Shown: piece by piece, positions 50,703 through 63,200 of the stretch
Numbering within the stretch: the stretch's first letter is position 1
Layout of the letters: each line of letters begins with the position of its first letter
DNA from: Spirodela intermedia
Lineage: Eukaryota > Streptophyta > Magnoliopsida > Alismatales > Araceae
Direction of reading: 5' to 3'
NCBI GenBank assembly: GCA_902729315.2
Contig: LR746272.1
Coordinates: forward strand, 8,024,827-8,088,826
Length of the DNA: 64,000 nucleotides
The notes under the pieces: generated by a model
The model's database searches: none
What the model saw: the letters and a program-made list of their open reading frames with translations, nothing else
Told to the model about the DNA's origin: nothing
Made by a program: the position numbers and the translations under genes

Positions 50703-52786
50703 ATGCTGTCCGCTGACCAGGAGAAGCAGAACAGCTTCCAGCGCCGCATCTGCGAGGGAGACCTGGTGATCGTCTACGAGAGGCACGACGCGATGAAGCC
50801 GGTGACAGTGCGGGCTGGTTCCGAGCTCCAGAACCGCTTCGGCGTCTTCAAGCACTCCGACTGGATTGGCATGCCCTTCGGCTGCAAGGTTCTGAGCAAC
50901 AAGGGCTCGTTCGTCTACCTTCTCGCCCCTACGCCTCAACTGTGGACTCTGGTGCTCAGCCACCGGACTCAGATCCTATATATTGCGGACATCAGCTTCG
51001 TGGTCTCCTTCCTGGAGGTCGTCCCCGGGTGCGTGGTTCTGGAGTCGGGAACTGGAAGCGGCTCCCTCACGACCTCCCTCGCCAGAGCTGTGGCTCCTTT
51101 TGGGCACGTGTACACCTTCGACTTCCATGAACAGAGGGCTGCCTCAGCGAGGTATGTTACCGGGGACAGAGACATCCTCATTCTATCAGGCGTCATCCTG
51201 GGTGTGTACGGTGTTACTATTTTTTTTCTTAGATGTCGGATTGACTCATGGACCCTGAATTTGTGAGAGTAACGAGTACAAAAACAGATTGGAAATCATG
51301 GTTTCCAGCTCAAATTTAGTTATTAGCTTGAGTGGTAGAAGAATTAATTTATTTTGCGTATGGCACAGGGAAAGATATTGGAGATGGGTAATCAATCGAA
51401 GGACATCCTGAATTTAGTGTTTCTTACACCACATTGGCCCAGTGTCAATATAAAACACTCAAGAAGATGGATAACAGTTTTTTTTATATAATTTTTGAAT
51501 TATTTAATAATCATCTAGTCTTCAATTACTTTGTATTTCAGAGAATAATTTTCCAAACATACAATTATTTCTACGAAAAACGTGATGTTTCTTGTTATCT
51601 TCCTGATTTATGATAGAATTTGTGCTCGTTTTGATACATGTTCCGTCTTCTGATCGTGGCATAAGTTTCGGCCTCATAAATAATTTTATCTGCTGGAGAA
51701 ATGGTGCTATAATTTAATTTTCTCCTAATGATTTGGGTTTTCAATTTCCATTCAACAGGGAAGATTTTGAGCGAAATGGGTTGACCAGATTCATCACTGT
51801 CAGTGTTCGAGACACTCAAGGGGAAGGATTCCCCGAAGAGTTCTGCGGCAAAGCTGACTCAGTCTTCCTGGACCTCCCCCAGCCTTGGCTCGCTGTACCA
51901 TCCTCTGGTAAGATGCTGAAGCCTGATGGAGTTCTGTGCTCATTTTCCCCCTGCATCGAGCAAGTGCAACGTTCCTGTGAAGCCCTAACCACCAACTTTA
52001 CCGGTATGCTCTCATCTCCTTTTCACTTCACTTGATAATCTTTGATAATCATGTCAAAAATCATGAAGAGCTGCGATTCATTTACTCAAAATTGAAGGAA
52101 TTCAATGATCTTCTCAAAAATTTCCAAGTTGACTTTCCTCATCCAATCAATGAATCCTCCTCCTGGTAGGGTTTTTTCTGGAGTAAATTACACCTGATAG
52201 AGGGAAGTACATTAGTATGGACCAATTCTGGACTGGGATCAGGCCTTGTGCTATATTCTCGAACTGTGGATGATAGGAAAAAGAGAGCAAAAACATGACA
52301 TCTAAATAGATATATCAACAAGGATTTTCTCACTCGCTATATCTAAACCATGGCTGTTTTAGTACATTGATTTGAACCAATTTGGATCTGGTCTAGCATT
52401 CTATCCCAATGGGTATATTATTGAAAAATGGGTCTAATACATAAAATTTAAATAGATTAGAACAACATTCTTTCATCTTTGGCCAAAGGCTGCTTGTTTT
52501 TAGTGACGCAAATGGGGTTTTGATTTTTGTCTATGAAGATGTGAGGACCTTTGAAGTCCTTCTCCGCACATATGAAGTGCGAGACGTGAAATTTGGGAGC
52601 TTGGGCGGCGATGGCAGTGGTGGGGCTGTTAGGAAACCCCCATGCAAGAGGAAGAACCGCCCCTCAAGTGATGAGGAGAACAATGGGAGCATGGAGAGAA
52701 GTACTAGCACAGTTATGGCGAAGCCCTGTCCAGAGACAAGAGGGCACACTGGATTCCTGACATTTGCAAGACTCAGATGCTCGTGA
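50703..52786 (+). CDS. TRM61: tRNA (adenine(58)-N(1))-methyltransferase catalytic subunit TRM61
   Basis: Together with TRM6 this enzyme makes m1A58 in the T-loop of nuclear tRNAs. Exons are 50703-51151, 51759-52003 and 52539-52786, giving 313 aa. The SAM-binding motif I is VVLESGTGSGSLTTS at about 111-125, the acidic strand end is VYTFDFHEQR, and the motif IV region is VFLDLPQPW at about 185-193. The N-terminal beta domain is recognised from GDLVIVYERHD and FGVFKHSDWIGMPFG. After TYEVRDVKF comes a hydrophilic, Ser-rich insert (KPPCKRKNRPSSDEENNGS) typical of plant members, then a conserved end (RGHTGFLTFARLR). It is divergent from RPB10. Pol III, which contains RPB10, makes the tRNAs that TRM61 modifies. 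That link is suggestive only. Confidence 0.96.
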
Positions 52787-52889
52787 CATGCAAAACTGGA
52801 GCGCTTCTTACTCAGATCCTTCTCTATTTCTTTCCTCATCTTGTTCTGATACTGCTTTGCCCACACAATATCCTACCATTTTTTGTTCT

Positions 52890-53165
52890 TTTTTTCATGT
52901 TATGGAGATCTCTAAATTGGTCAATGACGGGAATATGTAGGTTATCTTACTCTACTGGAAGTAAAACAAATCCTTGTCCGAAAATATTCTGACATCTTCT
53001 TGTTTTCATGGTATCAAGTAGATCTCTAGATTGCTTTATGGAGTAAATTTATAGGTTATTCCAGAAATGGCAGACAGATTATTATCTACTCGTCCTGGAA
53101 AGCTGCTTTGTCCGAAAATGTTCTCTGAGTAGATATCTAGATAGGTTAATGGACGCAATGTACCG
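52890..53165. repeat. Three decayed tandem units of about 115 bp after TRM61
   Basis: Strings of the form TAGATCTCTAGATTG, a TNAATGGANG-like middle and TATAGGTTAT recur near 52905, 53021 and 53132. Each is accompanied by a CTTTGTCCGAAAATGTTCT-like string. The copies differ at many positions. Confidence 0.75.
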
Positions 53166-54013
53166 GGTATTTATTTTAGTACTAAAAGGCCAAATTCTTT
53201 TCTACTTCTTGTTGGTATCCTCTTGCTTTCAGAAAAACCTCTCTTAACTGTTAGCTTTTGCTCCATTTAGAGCACCTGATTGTCATTATCTAGCCCTTCC
53301 ATGGAACTCCGTTGGTGTCAGTCTAATCAACTATGGTTAAGACTGAGTAGATAAGTCGGTAGCCAATTGGGATGAGAAACGTCTCTTCTTCTACAATGAA
53401 TGGGTGCCTCCAAGAAATAGGCAACAGTTGATTCCCTAAAGAAAAGGATATTCTTGCAGATTTGGCCTCGAATTAGATAAAAAATGGCATTTCGAACTTC
53501 TCAATGAGTCTCCCACGGTTTACCCCGTTTGAGCCGTCTCTTCTGAGGCTTCCATGATTTATGTAATTTTTCTCTGCATCATTATGTCATTCTGAGGTCT
53601 AATGCATGCTACAGTCCCCCGGCATTAGAAGGTCACCCTGTGACAACGACCATGGCCGAAGGGAAACGGGGAGAGGAGGAGCGGTCGCCGCCCTCTGAGC
53701 ATCTTCCACACTGGAGAAAACTCCGTAAGTTTCCTTCTTAAGGTGAGATTCTCTGCTCTAATCTTTTGGCTTCAAAAGGGCCTTGAAGCTTTTCTCTCTT
53801 CTCTCTTCTGCATGCACCATTGATGCAGCAGAGGTCGTACAAGGATGAGAAAATCAGCTTCGAATCCACAACTGACGAAATTCCACGAGGATCATAATAA
53901 TAATAATCATAATCATACCCTTCAATTCAAACTGTTCGGTGGAATAAAATCAGCTTCGAATCCACATATATCATATATAGTTCCCTTAAATCCACGAAGA
54001 AGGTGCTTCAATC

Positions 54014-54049
<36 letters not shown>

Positions 54050-55300
54050 AATGTAACATTCATACTAACAAAGAATGAGGGGAGGGGCACAAAGTGGGGA
54101 GCCTCTCAGTAGACCGAAAAGTGATTGGGTGTGCATAAAAATACGTCATGTCAATTAAAAATGCAATGAAAGTAGGAAGATTAACTGCAATAATCTTTTG
54201 ATGTATTTTTTCACGGATTTCTATTATGGGCTTAGTCTGATTTTGGGCCAACGCATCCTTGTAGCCGTCCTTTGAACTTCCCAAAATGGTTAGCCCACCA
54301 ATTTTGGGCCACCTGGGCCACAAAAACTTCTCCCATCTCTTTTTTGGAAGTGACGTCGTACATCAACTTCAGTCGTAGGTCAACGATATTTCAGGAAAAT
54401 GTATGGCGGTGCTGATCCTACACTCGTTGCTCTCTCTTAGAGGAAAATAAGATCTGGGACAGCTCCAAAGCATCCACAAAACAAGAACTGTTTGGAAATC
54501 GTAAGAACTCCGAAGAACAAGTTATGAAATGCTTCCATAACTAACCGTTCTCTTTCCTCTTTAAGATTTCCAGATTATTTTATCTTTTCTTTTCTTTTTT
54601 TCTCATCCTTGAAGGGCATCGGATCAGACTGAGAGCCTGGATTGGCTGTGACAGATCTAGCTTGGGGTCAGACTCGGGTTTTGGTTGACCAATCATCCCA
54701 GCCTAGGACAAGGTCAAATTGGCTATGAGCGAGTTGACTCATACAATTCCAGCCTTGTTCAGTCAGAATTGGCTAATAATCTCAAACCGATCATGCCCAC
54801 AAATCAGTGGATTTGGCCTGAGTTAGGCCGTCTCAGGCATTCGTATTGCAGCATGAACCCTGATGTTCTAGCCTCTGATACAGATCGAGCCCTGATTTCA
54901 ATAAAATCAGGCTAATTTCTGTTTTAAAAAGAATCTTTCTGATTTCACGGTGCTGATATATTTTTTTATTTAATTTATCTGATTTATAAAAAGTGGGTTT
55001 GATATATTCCGTGAAAATTTTATAGTTTCTGTCAATTTCCGGCTGGGGCTGATATCAACCCAGGAAAATTAATGGGGAAAATTAACCAAAAGAAATCAGG
55101 GAAGCAGAAGGCAGTTCAAGGAAGAAGAAGCTTTAGATGTCACTGAACGGTTTCCTTCAGGAAGAGGCTGACCATTTACCTGCCACCTCAGACTGAAATG
55201 CCATGACAACAAGGCGCCGAGATGCCACTCATCTACTACCTCTGCGAGTCGCAGCATGAATCTGGTGCCCATGACTATGCCTATGGATGGTAGTCTGTAG

Positions 55301-56223
55301 GCAGAAATTGACCGCCAGAAGGAAGAGCTGGAGCATCTCGTCAAAGCTCTGATGTTCTATGCTTCTATCGTAAAGCTCATATCTTCCAGTATTTCTATGT
55401 GAGAAAACTTAGGGATTGGACTTTAATTAATTCTATGTGAGAAAAAAATCAAGTCATCCAAGTAAAGTCTAGTGGGCTCATCTAGTTATCACACATTTCT
55501 CTGTCTTCCAACGTGGTTCTAGATTTCTCAGAAGGTATGTGGGTTGGGGTTGTGAGAGGACTAGTAGGAAACCTTCAGACAGTTAAAAAGGTCATGATGG
55601 TAGATGTATCAGACGATATTTAGATGATTCGATTGTTAAGAAAATCCCTTTTTCGGGTTTATTCTGAGTATTTTTTCTGCACTCAAATAGTTTAATAAAC
55701 CAAGTTACTAGAATATCATCAGATAATTATTCAGTGTACGCCCTTTAATGGCTAATGTCATGTTAGTTCTCTCTCTGTACATTCTCTTTCCACAAGAAGA
55801 ACAAATAGCAAGCGTACTGAAGGAGATGAAAGAGAGAGAAACATATTCTTTCCTAAATGCTACAGAGAAAAAATTAAATCTCCAGAAAGTAATGGGAAAA
55901 GAACGCTGGATCCAGAATAGGAACACGAAGAACAAAGAGACTGATGGAAAGAAAAGGCAAGTCAAATCGAGCTGATGGTTAATGAACTGAAGACCAGCAC
56001 GAACCAGGCATTGACCGAGGGGCTAGATGGTTTGGAAGGAGTTGGAGAGAATGAGGTCGATGACGCCACCTCTTGCTTGTTTCAGCCCTACAAAAACCTC
56101 TCCATTGTTGCACCATCTTTCGGAGGTCAAGATCAGGAAACAGCGGCTCAAGAAAGAAGATATCTAAACTGCTCTTACCTTGAAGATTGTCATACAGTGA
56201 AGATTACAGGTTTCCAGATTTAG
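55301..56223 (+). other. Unrecognised coding-like segments
   Basis: Three stretches could be exons. 55301-55353 follows a CTGTAG acceptor and reads AEIDRQKEELEHLVKAL. 55789-55975 reads EEQIASVLKEMKERETYSFL and a basic end. 55948-56223 reads KASQIELMVNELKTS, then TEGLDGLEGVGENEVDDATS, and ends at TAG. The first two look like a coiled coil. I do not recognise the family, the frames are not joined by clear introns, and no start is evident. It may be a decayed gene or chance. Confidence 0.3.
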
Positions 56224-56437
56224 ATGTCTTGAAATGGAATTGCCCCTGTCACTTCCCCTTTTATCATCACAATCTCTCCCCTTCTTGCTCAATTGGAGAG
56301 AAGTTGACTGGGTATGAACTGGGCAGCTAGCACGCATTTCGCAGCAACTTTAAGTATGATTTCTGCCTCGGCCTTGTGATGGCTGATGAATCAACAAGAA
56401 CATCTGAAATTTCTCTTCCAGATCTGGGAGGGATGCA

Positions 56438-58663
56438 TCAGATCCTCCTCCTTTTGTCGAAGCACGACTTCCTTGACGGCTGATCGGAGTCAGAAGGGCC
56501 ACTGCTGGATGTTATCTGAAAATTACCACATTTTATGAGAAGACTTAAAAAAGACCCAGTTCTCCATTATTTTGATTTCGATTAAAGATAGGTTTTCCAA
56601 CCAGTTCACCTTATCGAGCTTCTCTCTGACCAATGTAACCGTCTTGTTCATTGATGGGGATGGAAAATAGTCCTGAGATTGACACCACATGTACGTGTTT
56701 CAGAAGAGAAATGAAAAAAGAGCTGCAGCCACATTTTTTCGAATTATTTATCGTAGCTAGGCTCCACTCTACAGATCCTGAATGTGCACCTCGTTAGATG
56801 ATACGTGGCCTATGATGCCGCCCTCCATATGAAGAGTCTGCGACTTAACATGCTCCCTGGAGAAAGAGATGGAAGTCAGCAAGATAAATTTCAGCAGTTT
56901 CATTTCGGTTTTTCTAGAAAAAGTATATTAGACAGAACCACCCAACCCACGTTGACCTCAAACCCTCTATTGAGTTGGATAAGACTGATAATATGATAAA
57001 GTTGCAATGATCTCAACCCACATTGAATGCCCATCTCCAGTGTTTAGCAGTGGATATAAGAGAAGCTTGAAAAAGTGCCTTCTTCCTCCAGATTCAGAGA
57101 CATTCAATACCACAAGTTGAACACCTTTGTGAACACTGATAGCTTCTATTAACTAAGGAGATGACCCCCCCTATAATTGCCTCTGGATAAAAGGTTTTTC
57201 CATCCAAATGTGACACCAAATCTAACCACAGCATCCTTGGACCGGAATCTGATATAATGTGTGGGAAAGTTACAGTCACCATAGACCCTATGCAACGAGC
57301 ATTCGAGCTTACCTATTCTTCAGGTTCCCCTGCTCAAAAAATCTGCCAGATGCAGACCTAGACAAGCTCCCTGAAGCAGCCGTAGATGATCTACTGTCAT
57401 GGAGCCTACTAGAAACCTGAGTCTTCGGCTCTTCTGATTTCCCAGCTTCGTGAAGCAAGTTATCTGTCATCAGATCCGGCATAAGAAGGAGACGATGTGG
57501 ATGAAACGCCAATGGCTGAAAATAGTGACAGGAGTTCCCCGCCACAGAATGAAAAATAGACCCACATCTTATTCGGCGAAGGACTTCCTTCCTCCTATCC
57601 TCGAGTTTCTCTTTCGTATCTGAAAGCGACTCAAACTGAGGAGCGTATGAAACTTGCAACCTGTTTCCGTAAAAGACGAATTCATCCAGTTTCCTCTTCG
57701 CAAACCTGAAAAAAGACTCGATTAGTGTTCTTTACGGTGAGATCACAAGCGGAAGAAGAGACTAAGGAATTTAGGTAGATAGTATCAGGTACAAGACACC
57801 CTGGGTTGCTAAAGAAATGCTAATCGTCCAGGCTAATGATCACCAACGATGATACATTTCCAGCTACGATGGCATGTGTTCGCACGTTGAATCAATCACC
57901 TGGCATTGCTGATCTTGGAAAATTTGATCCAAAAGACATCGGTGAAGGTTTCAGAGTCCTCGGCATCCATGGGTTTGGACCTGAATGATATAGGGGAAAG
58001 AAGCAATAGTTCAAGAGACATCACTGGGCGGAAAAAGAGGAGGGGAAGAAACTGGGAATAAACACTTGGTGATAGTCGAAAATTTGCAGGAGTTTATATT
58101 CTGTGAAGGAGATCCCAAATCAATCTCTTGGCATCATCAAATGATAAATACTGTAGGTATTAGCACCCCTAATTCTTGCACATGAACAGAAATCGTCTTC
58201 CCGAAGAAATTAAAAGAAGTGAAAAAAAAAGAAAATATTACAGGAATCTATATGGAAGACAACCAAGAAACAGCGAGACAATTCTACTCAGAAGCAAACC
58301 CTAGAAATTCACGAACGAATTCAAATCGTAAATCCTTAGTTCACTATAAGAAAAACCTCTGCGGAAAGTAGTAGGATGACTCGTGAAGAATAAGATGCGT
58401 ACTCCTCAATCTCCCCATAAGTTCCGAACAGTTTCGCAAGCTCTTCTCCGCATCCTAGAGCAGGAACGTTCCTCACGATCAAGTACCTGAGAGAAACTCA
58501 GATGAATTCGACAAGTCCAGCCTGATCTACTTCACGAAAAAACCAAGATAAGATTGGATTGGATGACAGAGGGGAAACCCCAGATCAGCATGTTACGCAA
58601 CCTGGACTCATCGCAAACCGTGTACACGCGCACGGCCGGAGGCTCGTCGCTTTCTCGAGGCAT
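56438..58663 (-). CDS. RBM48: RNA-binding protein 48 (minor spliceosome factor)
   Basis: In plants and animals RBM48 works with ARMC7 in splicing of U12-type introns. Exons in transcription order are 58602-58663, 58403-58486, 57900-57980, 57313-57705, 56790-56856, 56610-56672 and 56438-56515, giving 275 aa with all phases matching. The N-terminal RRM-like domain starts at RYLIVRNVPALGCGEELAKL and FGTYGEIEE, then FTDVFWIKFSKISNARFAKR, KLDEFVFYGNRLQVSYAPQF. Directly after it comes ESLSDTKEKLEDRRKEVLRR, the family hallmark. The middle is Ser-rich. The C terminus keeps VTLVREKLDK and the DKRRRI end typical of the family. Exon 5 is ended at AACGAG|GTGCAC, because the next GT would bring a stop. 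The start ATG gives MPRESDEPPAVRVYTVCDE, which matches family N termini. Confidence 0.93.
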
Positions 58664-59273
58664 TTCAACTTTCCCGACGTCCACTCCTGCGAGGACTCAA
58701 AACCCTGCTGCTCTCCACCTCCCCCGGCCAACGACAGCACCCCCCGCTCGGCCCCAAAATGGCACTTTTTATGTAAAATTATATATATAGTATGATGGGT
58801 ATGCTGTAATTTTGTTATCATAGGTTCCATTTTTTCGATTGGCGACGAAATTGCGTAAGAAGTATAGAAATTTGAGCTGGGTATAATAAGGGCATGGTTT
58901 ACATGAGACGACATTAGAACGAAAAATCCAATTTTTTTTTTCCCCAAAACCAACAAAACCCGCTGAATTTTCCCCGGCTCAATATTTTTATATATAACAA
59001 AGAAACTAACCACAATTTCTACGCATTTGGGATCCGGATTTGTGCTTCAACAAATCGTTGACTTTTCTTGATATAGGAGAAAAAGAACCGACAGCAGTCA
59101 GAACCCACGTCACAGTTTCCATGATACCATTTCTGTACATTGTGAGTAAGAACCCATTGGTCAACCCCTCTCAATCGATCAAATGAAGTCGCCAAAAAAA
59201 GAAAAAAAGAGAAAACCCAAAATTCTCGGCCGCGGGCAGAAAGCCCTTCCTTGATCTCTGAATGTAATTGCAT
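58664..59273. other. RBM48 upstream region and MTQ2 3' flank
   Basis: The 610-bp gap between two minus-strand genes holds the promoter of RBM48 and the 3' end of MTQ2. It is AT-rich near 58760-58800 and I saw no gene. Confidence 0.5.
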
Positions 59274-60260
59274 TCAGCCGCCATTCTCACCTTTCCTCAA
59301 GAAAGAAAACAGAGGGAAATGCGAGAGCCAAGATTCAGAAGTTGAAGAACCACCTCTGCTCCCCTCCCTGGGGAGCCCAGCCGCTGCACCCTCCCGCCAG
59401 AACTTGATGACCTGGAGCCTCTCCTCCTGCGTTGACCTCTGGAGTACGATCTTCGATCCATACCCTTTCTCCCCCATCCGCCGACAAATCTCCAATGGGT
59501 TGTTCTCTGCAAGTATGACCATGTACAGCCACCCCCTTTCTGACAGAAGCTCGTCTGCCACTGGGAGGATCCTGTCGATCACCCTCCGCCCATTCTCGCC
59601 TCCAGCCCAAGAAGCAGTGATCCCCTCGCACGCCACCTCCTCCTCTGGAGTGGGCACATAGGGAGGGTTGACTACTATTACGTCTACCAACCCGGCAAGC
59701 CGTCTCTGAAGCCCTGAAGCAATGTCGGTGGCAACAACTTCAGCGTGGACGCCATGGGCTTCCAAAGTCCCACGAGTGGTTGCCACTGCATGCAAATTGA
59801 TGTCGGTGGCGAAGTAGTGAATCCGCGGGGCTTCTTCCTGGAGCATGAGGGCCAACGATGTTATCACATAGCCACTGCCACAGCCCACCTCGAGGCAGAT
59901 CTTGGGCTGGTGTTCTATGAGTCTTGCTCGATCGGCTAGAAGGGCGTCGACCAGGACAAATGAGTCATCACTTGGATCATAGACCTCAAGATGAGAGTTG
60001 ACCAATTGGATCTGAGCGATGCTTGAGGTAGCCTTATAGGGGCCCTGGAAGAGAAGAGAGGATTTAGATTAAACATAAGATTGACGACCAGTTTTCATCC
60101 CTCGTTAAAAAAGAAAGTGGATAAAATGATCAAAGTTAAAAGAAAAGGTAATATGATCTGGATCACAGCTTGCCTGGGTGTCACTCTTCTCCTTATCTGT
60201 GGTTCGGACTGACGACAAGGAAGAATTCATAGGGAAGTCTACAGTCTGGTTGGCAGACAT
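59274..60260 (-). CDS. MTQ2: HemK-family glutamine methyltransferase, MTQ2/N6AMT1 type
   Basis: This family methylates the glutamine of the GGQ motif in release factor eRF1, acting with TRM112. The exons are 60174-60260 and 59274-60044, giving 285 aa. SAM motif I is CLEVGCGSGYVITS (about 79-92), and the catalytic NPPY is at 155-158 (VDVIVVNPPYVPTPEEE). The middle (AGGENGRRVIDRILPVADEL) and QRSTQEERLQVIKFWRE match the family. The intron 60045-60173 starts with GC: CACCCAG|GCAAGC, with a normal TTCCAG acceptor. That is the minor GC-AG class with a good consensus. No GT donor keeps the frame. The N-terminal 40 residues are an extension over short family members. A shorter product could start elsewhere, but exon 2 has no ATG before VNSHLEVYDP, so exon 1 is needed. 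The C-terminal 25 residues are Ser/Gly-rich and unconserved. Confidence 0.92.
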
Positions 60261-63200
60261 TCTTCAATACTTGAAACCTAGAAAAAAAAATTATAGTAAA
60301 ACGTCAGAGCAATGCATGGAATCAAACAAATTTGTAATGTGATCTTATTGTGGGCACATATGTATGAATTGTATATTATGAGACTATCATAAAGTTAATC
60401 TCGCTAAAGTAATATATGAAGGCTTAATAAAGGAATTACGGCATTTCTCGAAAGTATCGGGTTAAATATGTGTAGACATTAGGTCATTCCTAATTTTATG
60501 ATAGACAAAAATTAGAAAATGACATCTGATACCGAGAGGCTAATCACACGCGACGCCAAAGTTACTTTTGAAGGATCACATCACTTCAGAAGGAAGGAAA
60601 GTCATAAGGTCCTGATGATTCCGGTGTGTTGATCCAAAAGACCAAAGCCTAAGGCTCAGATTAGGATTGAAATAGACTAAGGTATGCTTTCTTTCAGTTC
60701 ATTCTCATTCTCCGGAACTCAGCACTAGATCCTGTAGTTTGAAGTATCCCCATCAAGCGATATCAGAGCATGATGTGTTGAGTTCTTGGAGAATGATATG
60801 TTATACAGATTATTTTCTGTTTCTTAACGGCATATGTTTGAGAATAAGAGTGGACTCAGCATCAGTCCGATGGACACCACCATAAGGTCTCTAAGTGGAT
60901 TGAGGCATCAGCATGAGCTATGGATTGCACAGAAGTTCGTTGTGGCATACCATTTGGTTTTAGGTTACCACAAACGGAACCCTGAGTTGTTCAGCCCGTG
61001 CAGATGGACCCCTGGGCCGTTCAGGCCGTACAGACGGACTCCTAGGCTGTTCATCCTTCTTTTATTCCCTGCCGAGAGGTAGCGGTGGTTTCCTCACGCC
61101 TCTCTCTCTCTCCTTGCCTGTGAAGGAAAGATTTCTGTCCGGAAATCATGGGGTCGCAGGAGGACTCACCTCTTCCTCCCCTCTCTCGTCGTTGGACTGT
61201 AGGAGGGAGGATGGTGGCTCCGGATGCCGAAAGGCTGTTAAGGATGCCGGAGGTGGAGGACGGCGGTGGAGGAGTAGCGCCTGAAACTCGGTGCTGGAAG
61301 GCGGCGTCGTAAGGCGGTACCGGAAGGCCGGTGCCGGAGGCGATGGAGGAAGGCGGTTCCCATTCGGGAACCGACCTAGGGCAAGGCGGTTCCGTTTTAA
61401 ACGGAAACCGTGCTGCCGAAAGGCAGCGGCCCCCTCCTTTCGGTGCGCATCTTCCCCTCTTTCGGCGCCGGTTCAGCGGGAGAGTCGGCTGCACCGGCTC
61501 AGCTCGATCCGAGTGGGAGGGACGGTACGCGGTGCTGCGCCGGCTCGGTGCGACCCGATCCGGCTAGCCGACGCACCGGTCCAACCCGATGACGGCATCA
61601 TTCAGTATAATGACGTCATCATAAAAATAGATATTTATGAAATTATGGGACGTTGAGGCACCTCATTGTTGAGTGAGTAGAGTGAAACTTAGCGAGTTGA
61701 GCGAGCCTTTCGTGAGAGAGTTGAGTGAAACTTCAAGAGTGATAATAGTTTCTCCTTCTATTAGATTGTGATGAGAATTTCCATCAATCTTAGTGATCCT
61801 TCCCCTTTTGAATGACATGGATCTATAGTTTCTTGTGGCAACAATGTCTTAGACCAAACTTTTCATTCTAGTTAAAGCATAACCTTTACACGTGTCATGC
61901 TTCAATTTCCATAGATTTGAGGTCAACCATCTTAGCAGGTGCCACATGATTTGGAGTCATTGTTGTGGGTTCCTTTTCTTATTACCAAACCCTTTCGCCT
62001 GCATAAGTAAATAATTTAGGGTATATGATTGGGAGACTTCTAGTTCCTATCAATGGAGTCAAAACTGATGATGGCATTGTTCCTTGAGTTGACTTTCTAA
62101 AAAAATCTTCAACCAATCAGCTCCAGGCAAAGTTGACTTTCTTGATGAGGGCACTTTTTAAGGACATGTTCTAGCAAGTTGGCGATAATAGTAACTAAGA
62201 GTTCAAATTGTTCTTTGTATTCCTCAACCATCCCTTGTTGTCTAGAAACTACTGACAGAGGGAGCTAGAATAGTTGAAGCTGAAATGTTCAGATAATTGC
62301 AATCACAAATTATCCCAATCTCAAAAGGGTTTATGTGCATACGTTTGTTCACTAGAACCAAGTGAGAGCTTTTGCCCTTCCAACATGAGGTTACTTGTGA
62401 TGATTTTTTCTATCACTATAAGCTTATATATTAATAAGAATAATTAAACATAGAAAACCCACCCTTTCAAGTTGAGGTCATTAAAGATAACCATCTCTAG
62501 TTTCCTCCTCATTGACTAGGGTTCTCTGGCAAGTCACATAAGATTGACCTTGGACTATTTGGGTACGTGCAAATTGTTGTGAGAGGTGTAATGTCAACTA
62601 TAGGGTTCCAAATCTTCAAAGTCCTTATGAAACCCTAATTGTAGGCCTCATAGTCATGATTTTAAAAAATATTATGCTGTTGATGAAGCTCATCTAGGGT
62701 GGGTACAGATGATATATAGTCCATTTGATGTCAATAGACATCAATATTTCACTCTAAATATCTCTTATGTTAGCTAGATGTCAATTAGATCTTGATAATT
62801 ATCTTTCAGCTCTTTTTGAATGATTTTTAGTTTCACATGACTCGTCAAGTCCACTTAAATTATTTTTGTGTTTATTTTAGATATTTTAGAAAATATTATT
62901 ATTATATTTGATAAAATTTTCACTTCATTTACCCTCAAAACATGGGTTTTAGACCTCTCACTATACCATCATCATCGTGTTACAAACTGGTCTTCAAGCT
63001 CCTTGCCCGAGAGAGATTAATATATTCTCATAGAATAATGAGGATGGGTGGTGTATTATTTTTTTCCATAATTTATCATTTTTCCGATATTTAAAATAAA
63101 ATAAAAACTATTTTATACCATTTTCAATGGAAACATCGTCGACTCTAGCTGGAGTCGGCGAGCCAAGCCCAATCAGAAAAAAGCTCATAAGAGGCACCAA

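Larger units (their letters stand above)
52787..56437. other. Long spacer downstream of TRM61
   Basis: The left part has a degenerate repeat. Around 53652-53724 an ATG frame of 24 codons (MAEGKRGEEERSPPSE...) ends at a good donor (C|GTAAGT), but no exon in phase was found after it. A GA run is at 54019-54049. The stretch 55301-56223 has some coding-like text (separate entry). Nothing else was recognised. Confidence 0.4.
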
